A model generated the notes under the pieces. It made no database searches, had not been told where the DNA came from, and saw nothing but the letters and a program-made list of their open reading frames with translations. A DNA stretch of 64,000 nucleotides from positions 4,216,731 through 4,280,730 of the forward strand of contig VXAI01000046.1 of NCBI GenBank assembly GCA_013399305.1, written 5' to 3'. The stretch comes from Rostratula benghalensis. Its lineage: Eukaryota > Chordata > Aves > Charadriiformes > Rostratulidae. The position numbers and the translations under genes were made by a program. Below, one piece after another: positions 34,001 to 48,620 of this stretch. Numbering within the stretch: the first letter of the stretch is position 1; each line of letters starts with the position of its first letter.

Positions 34001-37000
34001 AGAGCTTGACTTCTAGTGCACACAGTGCAATAATAAAATGATAATAAAGGAAAATTATGCAGGATAATGAAGTAATTCCCTGTTCTTGGATTTACAGTTT
34101 AAGTGTTAGTATATTGAGTATCAAAAACTGTTATAGAGCCATATGCCTGACAACCTGGGGTTTTTGTTCTGATTATATCACTTGATCTGGTAAAAGATAC
34201 TACTACCTCCTGCAAACTTTGCTTCCTATAGAACTTGTGAACCTTTTTCAAGCATGTAACTGCTAGCGTTTTGTTTACCCTTCTTTCAACTTTGGTCTAC
34301 CAGGAAAACAAGAAGAGTAGGAAACCGTTGAGAAAAACAGTATAAATGATGTTGTATATTAATTTTTTTCCAAGCCAAAAATAGAGCTCCCTAGTTTGCT
34401 ACAGTAACCTATGTCTCAGTATTACACATCAGTGTATATGTAATAGAGAGAAATGAGTATCTAAAGACAAGTGCTTCTATTTGTAAATATTCTTTTGTAA
34501 TTTAGGACAAGAATCCAAACTTGGATATTGATTTTTAAGTATGTGAAGCTTTTGAAGCTCCAATAGTGTCCCAAATTAAGCTTTTTTTTTCTTTTGCCCT
34601 ACCCAGCGTGCCACAGCAAAATTTGTTATTTCCAAGTCAAAGGAAGCAGTTCCTTCTGTCTCTTCAGATTTGGGTTTTGTAAGCTCCTTTAATGCCTCGG
34701 GTTCTGTCATCTGCACTGTGTGGAAAGCAGTAATTTGTACTGACATCATCTAACTGCCCTGAAGAAAAAATATGTTGCATATCACTAAGGAAAGGGAGAA
34801 AATTATCTATAATTTAGGACAATAATGGGGTTTAATTCACAATGTCTTGTAGCTTCTCAAATACTGACCTAGTCTGCTATCATTAGTGATGTCTTGGGAT
34901 TCTGTTGTGTGGATATAATCAGTTATGACTGAAAGGAAATCGTTATGAGGGCCTCAGTTTTGTAACCACTCTTGGGCTTTATTATCCTTTGTGGCAGTTG
35001 TTCTTATGAGAACTCAGGAGGCATTCGTTTTTTTCAAGCAATAAAACCCACACAAGTTATTGACGTTTTGTTGGGGGGCTGGTAGTGAGGTGCTGGTGCT
35101 GAACAACAGGCAAGGTCCTTCTTTTCAGCAGAAAGCCACTGTGACAGCTCAGTGTCCAGATCCAATGGACTTTTGGTGGTTATTTGTAGTTCCTTAACGT
35201 GCCAGACCTGTACTGATGGCCCTGCAGACTGCTACAAATCCATGGGACACCCACTAACTCTTCATTTTCAGACCTGCACACAAACCTCACCGGGGGAGCT
35301 CTCTTCAGCAGCATGTGTGACCTTCCCTTAGCTTCCATGGGCATCTTATAGCTGTGGTTTTTTCCAGGGGGTACTTGGTATGGTCCTGTGTGCCTATGCT
35401 GCTGCAGAGATGCTGTGTGTATCCAGAGGAAGGATGATGGAGCTGGGTTTCAGTGTGAATCAGCTTAATGTGGCCCCAAGAAAACACAGAAAGTTCAGAT
35501 CACTAGTTTTGAAACTCCAGACGAAAAGTGTAGGATGCTGTCTCCTCAGTGTGCTGCTGAGAGCTGCATCCCATAGCTGAGCTCTCCTCCTCTGTTAGCC
35601 ATGGCCAGAGGAGTACCAAGGAGGCAGCATTTTGCACTCATTGTAGAGTATCCCTCCACTCTAGGATATTTTTCAGGTTGTAGATTGTGGGATTTTGGGT
35701 AGGACATGGTTTTTGTTTTGTTGGTTTTTAAAAATTGTGTATGTGTTCCTTGTGTTTAGTACCTTTCACGTGCATATCTGATTATTGGCTTTGTTGTGCT
35801 ACAAACAATAGCAGTCTATTACCTTTTAAAATGCTGCAGAATGATGGATGTTATATTTAGGCTGGACTACAAACAGCCATATGTGTTCAGGCCACCTGAA
35901 CAGGCCACCTCTTCCCTGTTGCTAGTGTTTTGTGCAGGTTGAGTAAGTAACGATGTGCTTTGATTAGGCTTTTTAATCCTGAAAAGCAGAGGCATTTAAG
36001 CCCAGGATGACTGTTTCAAGGATCAAGCCAGGAAGGCTCCTGCCTTCACTTTTCATCATCCAGTTTAGAGCTAAGGGCTCTAGCCTGCCATGGCTGTGCT
36101 AGTCAACACAGCAGCTTTCACTGTAAGGCTTTTCCTTCTGCCAAAGATAAGGATGCCCTGTTTAACACTAACAGCACATTTGGGTCACTGATACCAGTGT
36201 ACTTTGCTAGGCACTTGAAGTACCACTAGTCCTGTTTTATAGATCAAGAAACAAAGTAAAATAAGAGAATTTTAGAGAAGTTTAGGCCAATTGTGTAGGA
36301 AGTCAGTGATAGATGAGGATTAAAGTATGGTTCTTGGTTCTCAAAAATTCAGTCACATGTCTGTGCTGCATCCTTAAAGAATGGGATGCTTTTACGTCAA
36401 ATCCAAAATTTCCCAGTGTTTGAGAGATGAGCTTCGTTGATTTGTTCCTCAGTTGTAGCAGAGGGCTGTCTAATTTCAGAGTAGTCTTCCAATAAATAGG
36501 TGACAGGTTTACTACCCACTGCATGTTGTTTGCTGTAAGGTTCAGTATATGCTCTTGGTTCCTGTATGTGTTATTGTAGGCACAGGAAGATTCACTTAAT
36601 AAGAATTTAACAATTCTGTACTTGTGTGACATCTGTAGATACGTAGACTCTAAAACCAGAACACATCATCTAGTGTTCTTCCTACTATGTTCTTACCTCT
36701 CATACATAACTTAAGATTCATCTACGACATAATTTTTAAATTTCACACTTCTAAACTTCTGCAGTTTTTAACTTCTTAAGGCTTCAGGTGATGAAGAAGA
36801 ACCATATCCTTAAGCAGCAGGATTCTGATGATTAATTAAATTGTTAAAAGTGTGTACCTTATTTTTAAGTTTTAACCACTGTGTGTCTTTATGTCCTTGT
36901 CAAAGTTCTACGTGCCCTCTGAAATCTCCCTTATTAGATAAGCTTTAAGCTCTTACCTTTATTCTGGATGAGTAAAATAGATGAGGTTTCTCATTAATAA

Positions 37001-37310
37001 AGCAGGCTCTTTTTCCAGACAGTAAATCATTCTTGAAGCTCTTTGTGTAATTTGTCAAGGTGCTCATAGCTCTTGTGTCTACAGTATTGGGTGGTGGTCT
37101 CACTACATGTTCAGTGGATTACTTCATTCTGAATTTTATTTGATCTTTGCTTGTTTATTAAAGCATCACCTTTGTTCTTTCTTTCAGTTACTGGCTCATA
37201 GTGCAGCCTTTGTGTCCTGGGATGTTACCTTCAGCTAGCATAGATCTAGTATAGCTCATCACGTTATATGGCATATAAGGCAATGTGTTGTGTCTAGTTC
37301 AAGAAACTTA
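31080..37310. other. Intergenic, nothing recognised
   Basis: About 6.2 kb upstream of CHRNB4 without a recognisable gene, LINE or LTR. A FOX-like TGTAAACA (33971-33978) lies 10 bp from an E-box CAGATGG (33988-33994). A modestly GC-richer stretch is at 33480-33620. Confidence 0.5.
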
Positions 37311-37314
37311 TATT

Positions 37315-37398
37315 TCTGTTTAGAGAGATGATGTTTCTGATTCAGTAGATAATACATCTGATTCAGCAAGTCATAGATCTGACTCACTGGGTCATTTA
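37315..37398. repeat. 21-bp periodic array, three good copies plus one degenerate
   Basis: Units start at 37336, 37357 and 37378, each opening TCTGATTCAG, TCTGATTCAG and TCTGACTCAC. A weaker unit starting TCTGTTTAG is exactly 21 bp before, at 37315. Each good unit contains an AP-1-like TGA(T/C)TCA core. Confidence 0.8.
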
Positions 37399-37399
37399 T

Positions 37400-40300
37400 T
37401 TGCTTGGTAAGTAGTACATATAAGGTAGTTAATGAAGCATCTGGCTTAGTACGTTATCTGTTTTTTTTTTTTAATCCTGAATAATTAGCTTGCGTATGTG
37501 CATGAGATGCATCTCTAGCTGTCCATAAAATCCCTGTCAAACTGGTTTTGTGACATGTCTATCCCAGTGCGTGGTCAAACACAATAGATTCCCTCTTGTC
37601 ACATAAAATACAGCAGCAGTCCCTCTGAATGTGAACATGATCTAAATATAAATATATAATATATTTGGTTGTCAGTAAAGATGGTGTATTTTTAGAGTTC
37701 AACTGGAACCTTACAATTTCTTTTATGTAATTAAGAGTCTCCAGAGACGACTGTGTCTTGGATAGCCAAAAATCTATTTTGAGTTCTACCCAGTGCAATC
37801 TACACTTCCATCTGCTCCTTATTTGTGGCAATGTGGAGCATGCCAGCATGCAGGAGGACAAAAGCAGTCCCGTTTTGACTAGGCTAGAACCACGTCTGTG
37901 ATTTTCTTGGTACAGTCCCATTTGAGGCAGTAGGAGTAATTTGTTTAGTGGGATTGGTACAAACCCAGACATTTCAGGCCAGATCAATGCTGAACTAATT
38001 ACTTGAGGATTTTTTTGTGCTGAAAATTTTTAAAAAGATTTTGTTTTGCCATCATGCCATAAAAATGCTTTGATTTTGTGTAGGTTTTAAACATCTCAGT
38101 CACTGAACTGGAGATATTCTGAGGTGGAATGCTTCCAGTCTCTGATTGCAACTGCTTTGATTTCCCAGAACTTTTAAAATATTAATATTCCTCTCTTTCT
38201 ACTTCCTCTACTTTAAAAGACCACTTTCTGACACTGGGAGCAGAAGACCTGCCTGGTTTGAAGCATGTGTAGTCATTTGAAATTCAGGGCTAGGTAGGGT
38301 GTTTCTGCCTGCCCCGACTTTGTGTCCTACAGTCGTGTCCTGACTTGTTATGATTTACGTGACTGCTTTTTCTGCCTAAATACCATTTTGTTGAGGTTTC
38401 AGTTACTTCTAAGTGCAATTAATTTTCGTAATGACTGTCAGTGAGAGGTTATTTTTCACCTGAAGACGGCTGCTGAATGTGAGCATCTAAGAGAAAGGTG
38501 AATCCTTTGTCATTAGAGCTGTGAGGTTTGTCTAAAGGACCACACACATCCTCTCAGCTCTCCTGGTGACCCAAGTTCCTTTAGTCCTTGTGCTTTTAGA
38601 AGCTGATGTGCTTGGGCTGCTGTCACTGAAACACAGAGCTGAAGCAGCCTTAGAACATGAGATGAAAGGGGTTGGAAACCGAGGTGCTGGGAAATGGTTT
38701 CTGTAGAGATCAGTTACACTGGCTGAGGAAGGATAAGAAACTTCTCAGAGAGTTCATAATGCTCTTTATAAAGGTTAGATGTGTCAGGATGAAGAATTTA
38801 AGATGGCTTCAACATAAATGTTTTAAAAAGAAAATGGAGCAAAAGACAACTTAATCTGAATTTTCTCAACCATTTTACATGCAGGAATTTTAAGCATCCC
38901 CTAGAGAATACTTTCATGTCAGTAAAGACACATATACCATACAAAATGATAGCGCTGCACTGGTGATTTAACACTAGCTGTTTTCTCCCCCCTTTTTATG
39001 GTTTTGGAGAGGGGAGAAAACGAGTCTTCCTTAATTAGTGATCAGGTGCAGTGAGTTTCAACACATTGACTAATGGATATGATGTGCAGGCAGTGGCTTT
39101 TGCATATTCTATTTACATGGAGGGAAGGGAGAGAGGCTGCTCTGCGCAGCTGCATCCCATGAAAGTAAATGCTCATTCCATAGGCCCATGGTGGTGGTAG
39201 GGATAAAGCTCCCAAAGCCAAGCCTGTAAGGCTTTGCTTGGTAGGCTGATATTAAGGAGGGGTGTAAGGCTGATAAAAGAGTGTGCTGGTAGGCTGTGGA
39301 AGCTGTGTGTATGTTTGTTTGTTTTAATTGGTCATGACAGACATTAATGTATTTTTTTCTACTGAAAATAGATTTTGAAATTTAAGAAACAAAAAATGGG
39401 GTGGTTTTATTTTAGTTACAAAGCTAACATGTATTTACTGAATCAGATATTGTTTGCAAATTTTTGATAAAAAGGTCATGCTCCATCAGAAAAGTGGCTG
39501 CTCTTTGTTAATCAGGGTAAATAATTTGTGCATGAGTTCTTTCTGAATATGTGTCTATCTTAATAACATCCTGCACTATGTGGTAGGTGAGAGGTAGGTG
39601 AAAAATTCAAGGTAAAATATACCTAGGGTTTAAAGAACAAAAAAAAAAGTTCCTATTTATGTATAATACTTTAAAGAATTTAAATTTCTGCTTTCTGTAT
39701 TAATTTTCAGTCTTTTGTAGGCTGGAATACTGAGGAGGCCAGGGTAGGAGTGAAATGATTACTACAAAGAGTTAGGAGTAAGGTGGCATAGGGCTTTCAT
39801 TCTGGTTATTTAAAAGTGATTTGGGGGGTTTTGTACTTGCTTTTCCTTCTTTCACTGAATAGTTCTTACTTAGGAGAGATGAAGTAGAAGTATTGTGTTT
39901 GTTAAAGATCCATCATTATCCTTCAATTTTATATATGAAAACAGCAAATAAAGAGGTGAAAGCCCTTTTGTGGTACCATTAGCAATGTCAAAGGAAGGAA
40001 GCTAGCCTTGAGAAAGTGTATCCTTCCATGATTTAAACATTATTTTTTTTTCAGGCCAATCCCTTGGGTTTTGCTTAATACTTGCAAGAAAAAGCTCTTT
40101 TTTGGTATGTAAAACTTAGAATCCATTTATAATCTGCCTCGTGTTTGCCAGAGACTGGTGGTTGTTTCTGGCTTTGGGCTGCCAACAGTAGGATCAGGGT
40201 AGCTGTACCGAGTGACTGGCACAGGAGAGCAGAGATTTGTGGATTAAAAAAATGTATGTTGGGAATGAAATTGGATTTTCAGGGCAACAGAATTTCCCCT

Positions 40301-43300
40301 CTATTCTCAAGACAGCATGGTAGGCCTCTGTCAGCTGGAGCCAAGGTGGAGAGAGAGAGGGAGAAGCTGATCATTAGTGCACAGAGGTTTTGAACTGCTG
40401 CCTTTGGGAAACTCACACAGTATGGAAGAGGTCTCTGCTTGCAGAGCAATTATTCCAGACTTTAGGTGACCAAGCGGGTCTCTTGGTAAAACAGATGATT
40501 TCAGAGAAGGATAGTCACAAGCAAGCATGAATTTTAGCATGTACTATAGTAGCTTATTTTGACATCCCCCTCCCTTACATTTCTGTTGTCCTGGCTGAGT
40601 GAAGTCAATTGCTGTGTGGTGGGTAGGGAGAAATATTACATTTCCCAGCTTCCCCAAGTTCTGCCTCTGCCAGCTTGTTCTCGGAGGACTCCTGCCTGAT
40701 ATCTTAGTTCCCACTATCCACCCCATGTTTGCATGTGTTCCTTTGCCAGGGACACCTCCCAAGCGGTAGAAGTAGGACTGATCTGAGCATCACACCATTA
40801 ATAGGAAGTGCTGTTTCCCGTTAAACCAAGAGCAATGCTGTTTATATTCAAGTTTTATTTTTTAAAGCAGAGCTGAACTGAAAATTTCGGACCAGTCTGT
40901 TTGTCCTGGCACTTGTGTAATGACTGAGCACTGGGTAGTGAGATTGTGAAGCTGTAGGGAACTGCAGATCTCACAGGTCTTTCTTTTTCCCCCTCAGGCT
41001 TTGCCAAGCAATTATGATTGTCACATTGAGGTTTATATTGGCTTCAGTGCTCTTTTGTAAATTATCTTTAGGATGCTTCTTACTACATTATTATGCACAC
41101 TTGGAAAATAGTTCAATTAAAGCAGATTATTTTATTAATATGATCATATCCAGACTGTTTATTGGCAGCTGCAATAAGAAGAATGGAATCTCAAAGAAAG
41201 TGGTACAGAGGATAAAAGACTCCCAGTTGGAAAGGTTATGCCTGAGGTAGCATTTGGCTAAGAGTAACCACAATGCAAACCAGACATACTCTGTTGTGTT
41301 GCTAGTCTGTATGATTGCTTGGTATGTACTGGAAATAATGCAGTGCTTTCAAGTACATTTGAAGGGCTGTTTGTGCATGCAGTCAGTATTTCTGCAGTAT
41401 TGTTTGCCCAGGAAGTTATTCCTTGACAAAGGAAGCCTCATTATTTTGAGGAGGTTTTAAACTGACTGAGGAAACTGAGGCGCAGAGGTTCAGGTGCCAT
41501 CCTGAGTATCTTCTCTGCACGGGGAGCTACTCTGCCACCAGGAACAGTTTGCAAGATGGGATTCTAAATGAGATTGTGCAAAGGCTTTGGAGGTTGTGCT
41601 GTTGAGCTCTGCAATGGCTACCAGTCAGACAGGTGTCTAAGGAGGCTGGTTCCACAGAACAGCAGGCAGCAAGTTTGTGAAGACTTAAGAAGAGCACTTT
41701 TAAAGGTAAAAACTGTGAGCACAAAACTGAACACCAGAATGCCTAGGTTTGTCTGTACTCATGGGAGAAGAGTGGGAGAATCCTTTTTTTGCTTGCTTGG
41801 CAAGTCTTCAAAGTACCTGAAAATTTCCACAGTACTTTGCTTGAAGTCACACAATGAATCAAGGTCAGGGTCTCATACCCTTTGGTAGATGGTTTTGTGG
41901 TTTGGGGTTTTTTAACTCTAGAGAGTAAGCTAACCTATTGTATTTGGAGTTAGCACCCAACTGCATACAATATTAAGTTATGCTGTACTCTCAAGAAGCT
42001 TCTACTGCCACAAAAACATCAACCAGACCCAGAAACTCAGGTACTTGGTCACATTCTCTTCAGTGGCTTGGGTCATTCAATAATTGCTTACAGTCATGAG
42101 TTAATTCAGAGCCAGGATCTTCAGAACCAGCTGAAAATGGATTGTAGTTTGCAAGGCTGTTTCTAGTACAGACAGGTTCTCTAATTCTTAATAGAAGGCT
42201 ATTGGGATTTACTCCCCTGATGTTTGCCTGTCTGTGAAGTTATTGGGTTGTTTAGAAGCCTTGTGCTTCTGGTAAGCACAGCTTCAGTAAGCTGTGACAT
42301 TCCAAAGTTACTGGGGGCAACGTGATCACAAATGTGACAAATATGAGAAATCTTATTTTCTCAGGAAACAAGGCTAGGAATATAAGGCATAAAGTTGCTG
42401 CACACATGAGTTAAGGAGCTGGGCTTCTCCTTATTGCTGTCCTGCTGCTTTCATTTGCGTTTTACTCATAGGACATGCTTTTTAATATTAGGACAGTATT
42501 TATATAGAATCTTACTTTCCCAACCCTTCCTGTTCTTCTCCTTTAAATATCTTAGCATTGGTTAATCCTAATGTTTTTGTGAATTAACTACCCACAGGAC
42601 CCCTTTCACTGTCTAGTTACAGGCATCCTTTCCTTCTTTCTCATCTTCTCTACATCTACTCTTTGCACCTTCTTACTCCTCTGTTGCCTTTCCCACCTCC
42701 TCCTCTTTTGCTTAACACTTCAGCTGTTCTGCTTCCAGTTTTATCACATCAGTGGGAGACCAGCAAGTTGGCAGTGAATGAAACCACTTCATTGGTGGCT
42801 CTCAATATCCTTGCTAGTGGCCAGCTGGAGAATTAAATGCTGGTAACCCAGATACAGTCTAGTTTCACTGAACTCCATATTACTATGAGATCCAAACCAC
42901 CTTTCCCTTGCGTCGGCTGGACTGTTTATGTTTACTCGTCTCCAAGCAGCATTAGTGCTGGTTCTGTGCACTTACTGGCTATACAAGAGACATAGGGTCT
43001 GTCTTGGGAGCTAAACATGATCAGATGTTATCTTCTTAAGTACAGCAGAAGTCCAGAGCATGTGCAGAGAGGACGTACAGGCTTCTGTGAACCCACAGCT
43101 AAGGAACTATAGACTTGGCAAATGGCATGTGGAGGACTTAGTACCTGTGTGTTCTTTATTGTGTTATATGACAGCAATCCACAGAGATGCAACCTTTGTG
43201 TGTGCGTTGCACAGAGGTAGAATATAGTCTTAGCTTCCCAGGAGTTGATAACCTGTAAGGCAAGATGTCAAGAGCAAGGGGATAATTGAGAGTTGAAGCC

Positions 43301-46300
43301 AGTGAGTCTGACTGGAGGTGGTTCAAGCCATCCTGAATAGCACTGAGCAGGCACCGTGTTGGTGCAGAACTCAAGGGAGATGTTCAAGTGGAGCTCTTCG
43401 CTTGTAGATGGACAAGTGCTCTAAGGAGGGAGGCTGGGTTCAGAAAGCAACAGGTGCAGGGTCTGGTGGCTGTCCACACAAGAAAGGTTGGATTCCACTA
43501 TTACTTAAATATCAATGATTTCTTCCTCCTCCGAGGGCAGTTATTTTGCAAACTCACATCCTAGCCCGTGTGCAATCTTTTTATGCCAGGGTCACCTTAA
43601 TCAGGTGGGGTGAAAAAAGTGTGCTCTAAGTCTGGCAATAAGATATGAAAATTTCTGGCTACTGGCTTGCTTTTTATTGCAAGTGTTATTAATTTAAATA
43701 ATAATTTTTTAAAAGTTGCATTTGTTTTATTTTTACTTCTATCACCATTTAGAAAACCATTTGGTTCCATCATCAGGGTGCTGAAGGGGAATTTCTCTGT
43801 TGAATGCACCAAAGCAATAGTTTGTATGGTGAAAGACAAATAGTCTGACTCCTGAGATGTGACTTGAGAACCAACTGCGTATTCTGCTAGAAAGATTGCT
43901 GTTACTGCACAGCTCACAGGGAGCGCAGTTTGGAACTGGTTTCTAGTGCTTCCACTGCAACTGACTCCCTATGTGCTTCTGGGGAATCGTGTCCTGTGCT
44001 GCTCCTCTTTGGCTCATGATTGTACACTTCAGTTTGGGGATTTATTTTTTTAATCTTTCAGCAATTAAAAAAATCAAATAAATCTGCCATTATAAAGTAT
44101 CATTACCTGACTGGGTTTTATTGCTGATAATTTAGTTACTAAGTCATACTAAATAACAGAAAGATGGGGAGAGCCAAAGGATGAGACAGTTCTTATTAAT
44201 TTTTCATTATATCCAGTAGTTTTGTCTTAGCAGCAGGAAAATAAGCCATTCCTCATAGCTGAATACAACAGTGAGTAGAGCTGGTTCAGCTAGTTCCTTC
44301 ATCTTTCATGGAGAGTGTTTGGAGTAAGCCAGAGCCTTGCTGAAATCACTGGAGTCAGAGAGGAGAGTCATGGAAAGAAACCCTGATTTTGCCCAAGATC
44401 GAGGTTGTTGCATGTTGTTTCCTTATGATTCTCCTCAAGACTTTTCTTTTTGTGTTGATGGTTCAGCAGGTCTCTGTGTCTGAAGTCTGGGTACATCTAG
44501 GTTGGATCCACTCCCAGTTTTTCTCCACACTTTCTCTGTGTGCTTGAACAAGTCTCTTCTCTCTGCTTCCTCACTGGGAAGCTGAGAGGATAAATGCATT
44601 ATCAAGCTGGGAATCTGTTACATGCTGTGTTAATAGGGATCGACACACATACTTAGGTAAACACACATCCATAAAAATCTAGCTGTTACGGTGGTTGTGT
44701 TACACTTTGCAAGCAATGTGAGGTGGTTTTGGTTGTGTTTGCAGAAGGAAGAATAATAACACAGAGTGATACCAAGTCACACTGTTTTTGGTATGGGGAG
44801 ACAGCTGTAGTGCAATAGGTGATTCTCTTCAGCAGCCTTAGCTTTCCTATCCCAGTCCAAAAGGCTGGGTTGGATGACTCACTTGGTCTTACCTATTTTT
44901 TCCTAAAGGAATGGGGCTGGAGAGGGGAATGGGCTGTTGTTACTTCTTCCATTATTTAGTTAGTGAAAAAACAAAGCAGTTGAACCTATTGCAGGTCTAG
45001 ATCTAAACCCAAAGGGTAAGGAGATGGCAGAAACATCAATTTTTCCTATTTTCGGTGTTTTACCCCTCCTTTCCCTGGCTCTTCTCTTTCCTCCTCCTTC
45101 TTCCCTTTTTTTCTTCTCAGTCTGATGCCTGCATAGGTTCTAAATTTAGTTTCCACAGATAGCACTGCAAGGGCATTGCTGTATTATATTGCTAAATTAC
45201 TCCTATTGTTTGTTCTGTGTCTGTATGACAAATGGTAAAAGGAAAACATTTAGAAAGTAAAGGATCTAAATCCTCCAAAATTACCAAATAATTCATGAGC
45301 AAGGTATGCCCATGACAACTAGAGTTTGTATTTTATTCTGGGTTCCATATGAAGTATGTGGTGCCCCATTTTCATGACAAATGAATGTGAACTCTAACTA
45401 TTCAGCTTGATTCCTGTGCCATTCTGAGCTTCACTCACCCAGTTGCTTTAGAAGGACTTCTAAAAGATGCTTTAGTGCTGTCTGCTTTGGCCTAGGTTTA
45501 TGTCAAGGATGCTTTCCTTGGCCCAAAATGACCTATTTACAGCAGCCAGAATGACGTAAAGCCAATGAGGTAAAGACTAAGTTGTTTTGTATTAGAGGAG
45601 AATGGAAATGGCAACTCCCAACCCACTGGGTTTATTGCAAGTTGGGCAGAAGATTTTACCATCCTTTTATAATTTATTCTGTCAGAGTCTGATTGTTTTC
45701 TGACTTTTTAACAGAAAATTCACAAATGTAAGCAGAGGAATAGAATAACGCATCTGGATGCTGGACGGTGTACCTTTCAATGCTAATATTTTTGGATGCC
45801 TGCTCTGGTAAAGGCCAGTTATTTTGCTTTGTGAGTTTAAGTCAAACTGACGGGAAAGGGGAAGAATGAATTCCAGTAAGGTAAAAATACCCAGTGAGAG
45901 TTACTGTGTGCAGACTAGGCAAAGTGCATCTACAATTAAAAGGTCCTGAGTCTGAATCTTCATGCGGTCAGCCTCTCCCTAAGTTAATTAGCACCTTGCT
46001 CTATTTGGGCCATAACAATCAACCGGTTTCTACAGAAATTGAAGGTTTGGTCCATTTCTTCTGTCCAGCTTATTACCAGCATAGCCCAATAAAGAACTTG
46101 TATGTTGCTATATTGACTGCTTTGCTACAGCTGCAGAAGTTTGAAAGTTCCAGTTGAAATTGTGTCATCCTGCTTGTCTTTCTCACCTCACAGAGGGAGC
46201 ACACAGCCAAGTTCTCTTTTGTGTATGGTTGGGTTTGTTCATTCTGAGATTGGGAAAGAGAAGATTTTGCACTTCACTGCTGGTGTTCCTTTAGAGCCTT

Positions 46301-48079
46301 CTGCTGCTCTGCCAAAAAAGCCCAGAAATTGAGGGGAACATGCTTTCTGCAAGTACTACTTTTTTTTTAGTGTTGCAGAAGAGGAGGGTGGTTTCTTCTC
46401 TCCTTGTGACCTCCAGAGCAGCAGTAGAGCTCACATTCACCATTGTGGCATCTGCCAAAATGTTTGCATCTAGGTATTATTCAAATGTTTATTGATTTCA
46501 GACGTAGGAAGCATGGGAAAGGAGGAAGGTTTAGATTTTAGTCCTCTATGTTTGAAACTGGGTAACATGGGGGCTGTGTTCATGGTGAGAACTCCTTACA
46601 ATTCTATAGCAGCAGCATTTATTGCTTTTAGTCACAGGCTGTCTCCTTTGGAAGAAGACCTGCATAAGAAATCTGTGCAAGACCATCACTTGGTTTATAT
46701 AAATCACTATAAATGATGTTTTGCTTTGTTTGTCATCACATACTGTCTTTATTTTGGAGTGTAATAGAGGTGTATAAGCAGATAAATATTTTGGCATGTT
46801 TAACAGCCGGTGAGGTCATTCTTGGGGAGCACAGAAAAGTATGTGATATTGTTGTGTACTTAGGAGGGTATGGTGGCTGGGGAATTCATTTTGGTTGTAC
46901 TTGGGCAACGATTTGGCAAGGAGTAGGTAAATGTGAATTATAGCTAAAAATAAAACAAACCATCCCTTCCCCATAAGCTTGACTGGATTAATTTCTATGC
47001 TTCCCATGGTCTAACAGACAAAGTCAGGGAAGCCTTTCTGGGTTCACACATTCCTCAAGCACCACTCCTGGTAGAGACTTCTCTGTTTCTCCTGCCAGCT
47101 GGCAGAGCCTTAAGTCATCACCATGCTATGCTTTAGGCAGAATTATCCTTCATACAATCTCCCTGAGGTCAATGAAAAGATGAGTCTGGATATGTGGAAA
47201 TGCTTGCCTGTGTGCTTTTCTTCCTCTGGCCTTTGTCCATAACCTCACTCAGAAACAGTGTGGTTAAGTCAGGAGTATTCTGGAACACTAGATTTGTGCA
47301 GCAGATGCCATGGAAGGTGTATAGTGCTGGATGGATTGTTCTTTCTTGCCAGCGTGTATGTTAAGTACTAGGCTAAATCCTTTTGGATTAGATAAGCAAG
47401 AGGAAGATAATCTATTTCTAGAGGGTATTTGATTTCCATGCCCTTGATTTTTGTGTACTTAGCATTTTGCTCTAAAATGGAATCCGCATGTTTGGCACAT
47501 TTCATTTTTTCCGATCTATTCCAATTATAAAGATTTGAAGTAACATCCAAAAAAAAGTGCTGATTCCTTCAGGATGGCACTCAGCAGTCAGCACAGCACT
47601 TTGTCACAGCTCTGCTTGCCAGCGTGCTGCTTGCTATTTATATCTCTTTTTATGTTTCCTAAGTCCTGGCTGGAGAATCCCAGCAGGCTGGGGTCTGCAG
47701 TAGACCTTACACGAGCCCTGGCGCTCCTATTCACATGTCCTGTGTCCTAGGTTAGCCACAATGTCTTTCACACAAATGCTCAGACATTCCTGAAACCAGG
47801 CATCTTCAGCGCTCAGGCCTTACTTCTTTGTGTTAATAATGGTCTAAATACCTTTCCTGGTCCAAATTTTTTTTAAATTGTGATACTTACATTACATCGA
47901 AGTGAAAATAGTCATGGAAGTCAAACTGATTATGTGTACACTAGAATAAGCGAGGCCCAGAAAATTCAAGACACTCTTCCCTTCAGACCTGTTGTTTCAA
48001 GTATGCCAAGTCTTTGAAAATGCAGTGCTGGAGGGTATGTGCTACCCCTTGAGGCTTTTTGTGGCAAACACAACAGCCT
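37400..48079. other. Intergenic, nothing recognised
   Basis: About 10.7 kb with only short open frames, scattered T-runs and AT-rich stretches. I see no known gene, RNA gene or intact mobile element. Confidence 0.5.
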
Positions 48080-48620
48080 TGAATTAGGTAAGACATGAAG
48101 CAAGTGGATGCACAGCAAGAGTGAGCTGTGAAGCTGGAGGAGGTGAAAATTGGGGCTGAAGGTAGAAAAGTTAGAAATCTGCCTGGGAAGGCAGCACAGA
48201 GATGCTGTTGTGAAGTAGCTGTGTGAAGAAAGCACCATGAGTTGTGGGATCATAGAACAGGCTGCATAGACTGTGAAAGAGAGAGATGAGGCCAGGCAGG
48301 GAGCTGTGAGACAGCAGGTGGGCCTGAGCATTGAGGAAGATGGGGCTGAGCTTAAATGAGGGATGTGTCTTAGGAGGTGGATGCATCAAAAAAGACTTTG
48401 TTTTAGCTTCAAGAATCACCAAACTGCCTGAGAAGAATGGAGAAGAGGATCTGCAGTGTGTGACCTGAGACTGAAGCAGAGAAAGAGGAGGCCCAGGAGG
48501 CAGGTAGTCTGTGACACTGGGAAGAGGGTTTTGTGAGCAGAGTTGGGGACAAGGCCATAGGGACTTGGAAAGGGAGGGATTGGAGTTTGCAGTAGAAATG
48601 CCTTGAGATTATTTCAGTTG
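48080..48620. other. Purine-biased tract
   Basis: The plus strand is strongly G/A-enriched for about 540 bp (for example GAAAGAGAGAGATGAGG and GCAGAGAAAGAGGAGG). Several overlapping minus-strand frames of 71-121 codons result from the skew. They are rich in Leu, Ser, Pro and His, and I recognise no family. Confidence 0.5.

Noticed and set aside
45894..46157. 87-codon plus-strand frame
   Set aside because: It has no recognised domain and no promoter, splice or conservation evidence available here.
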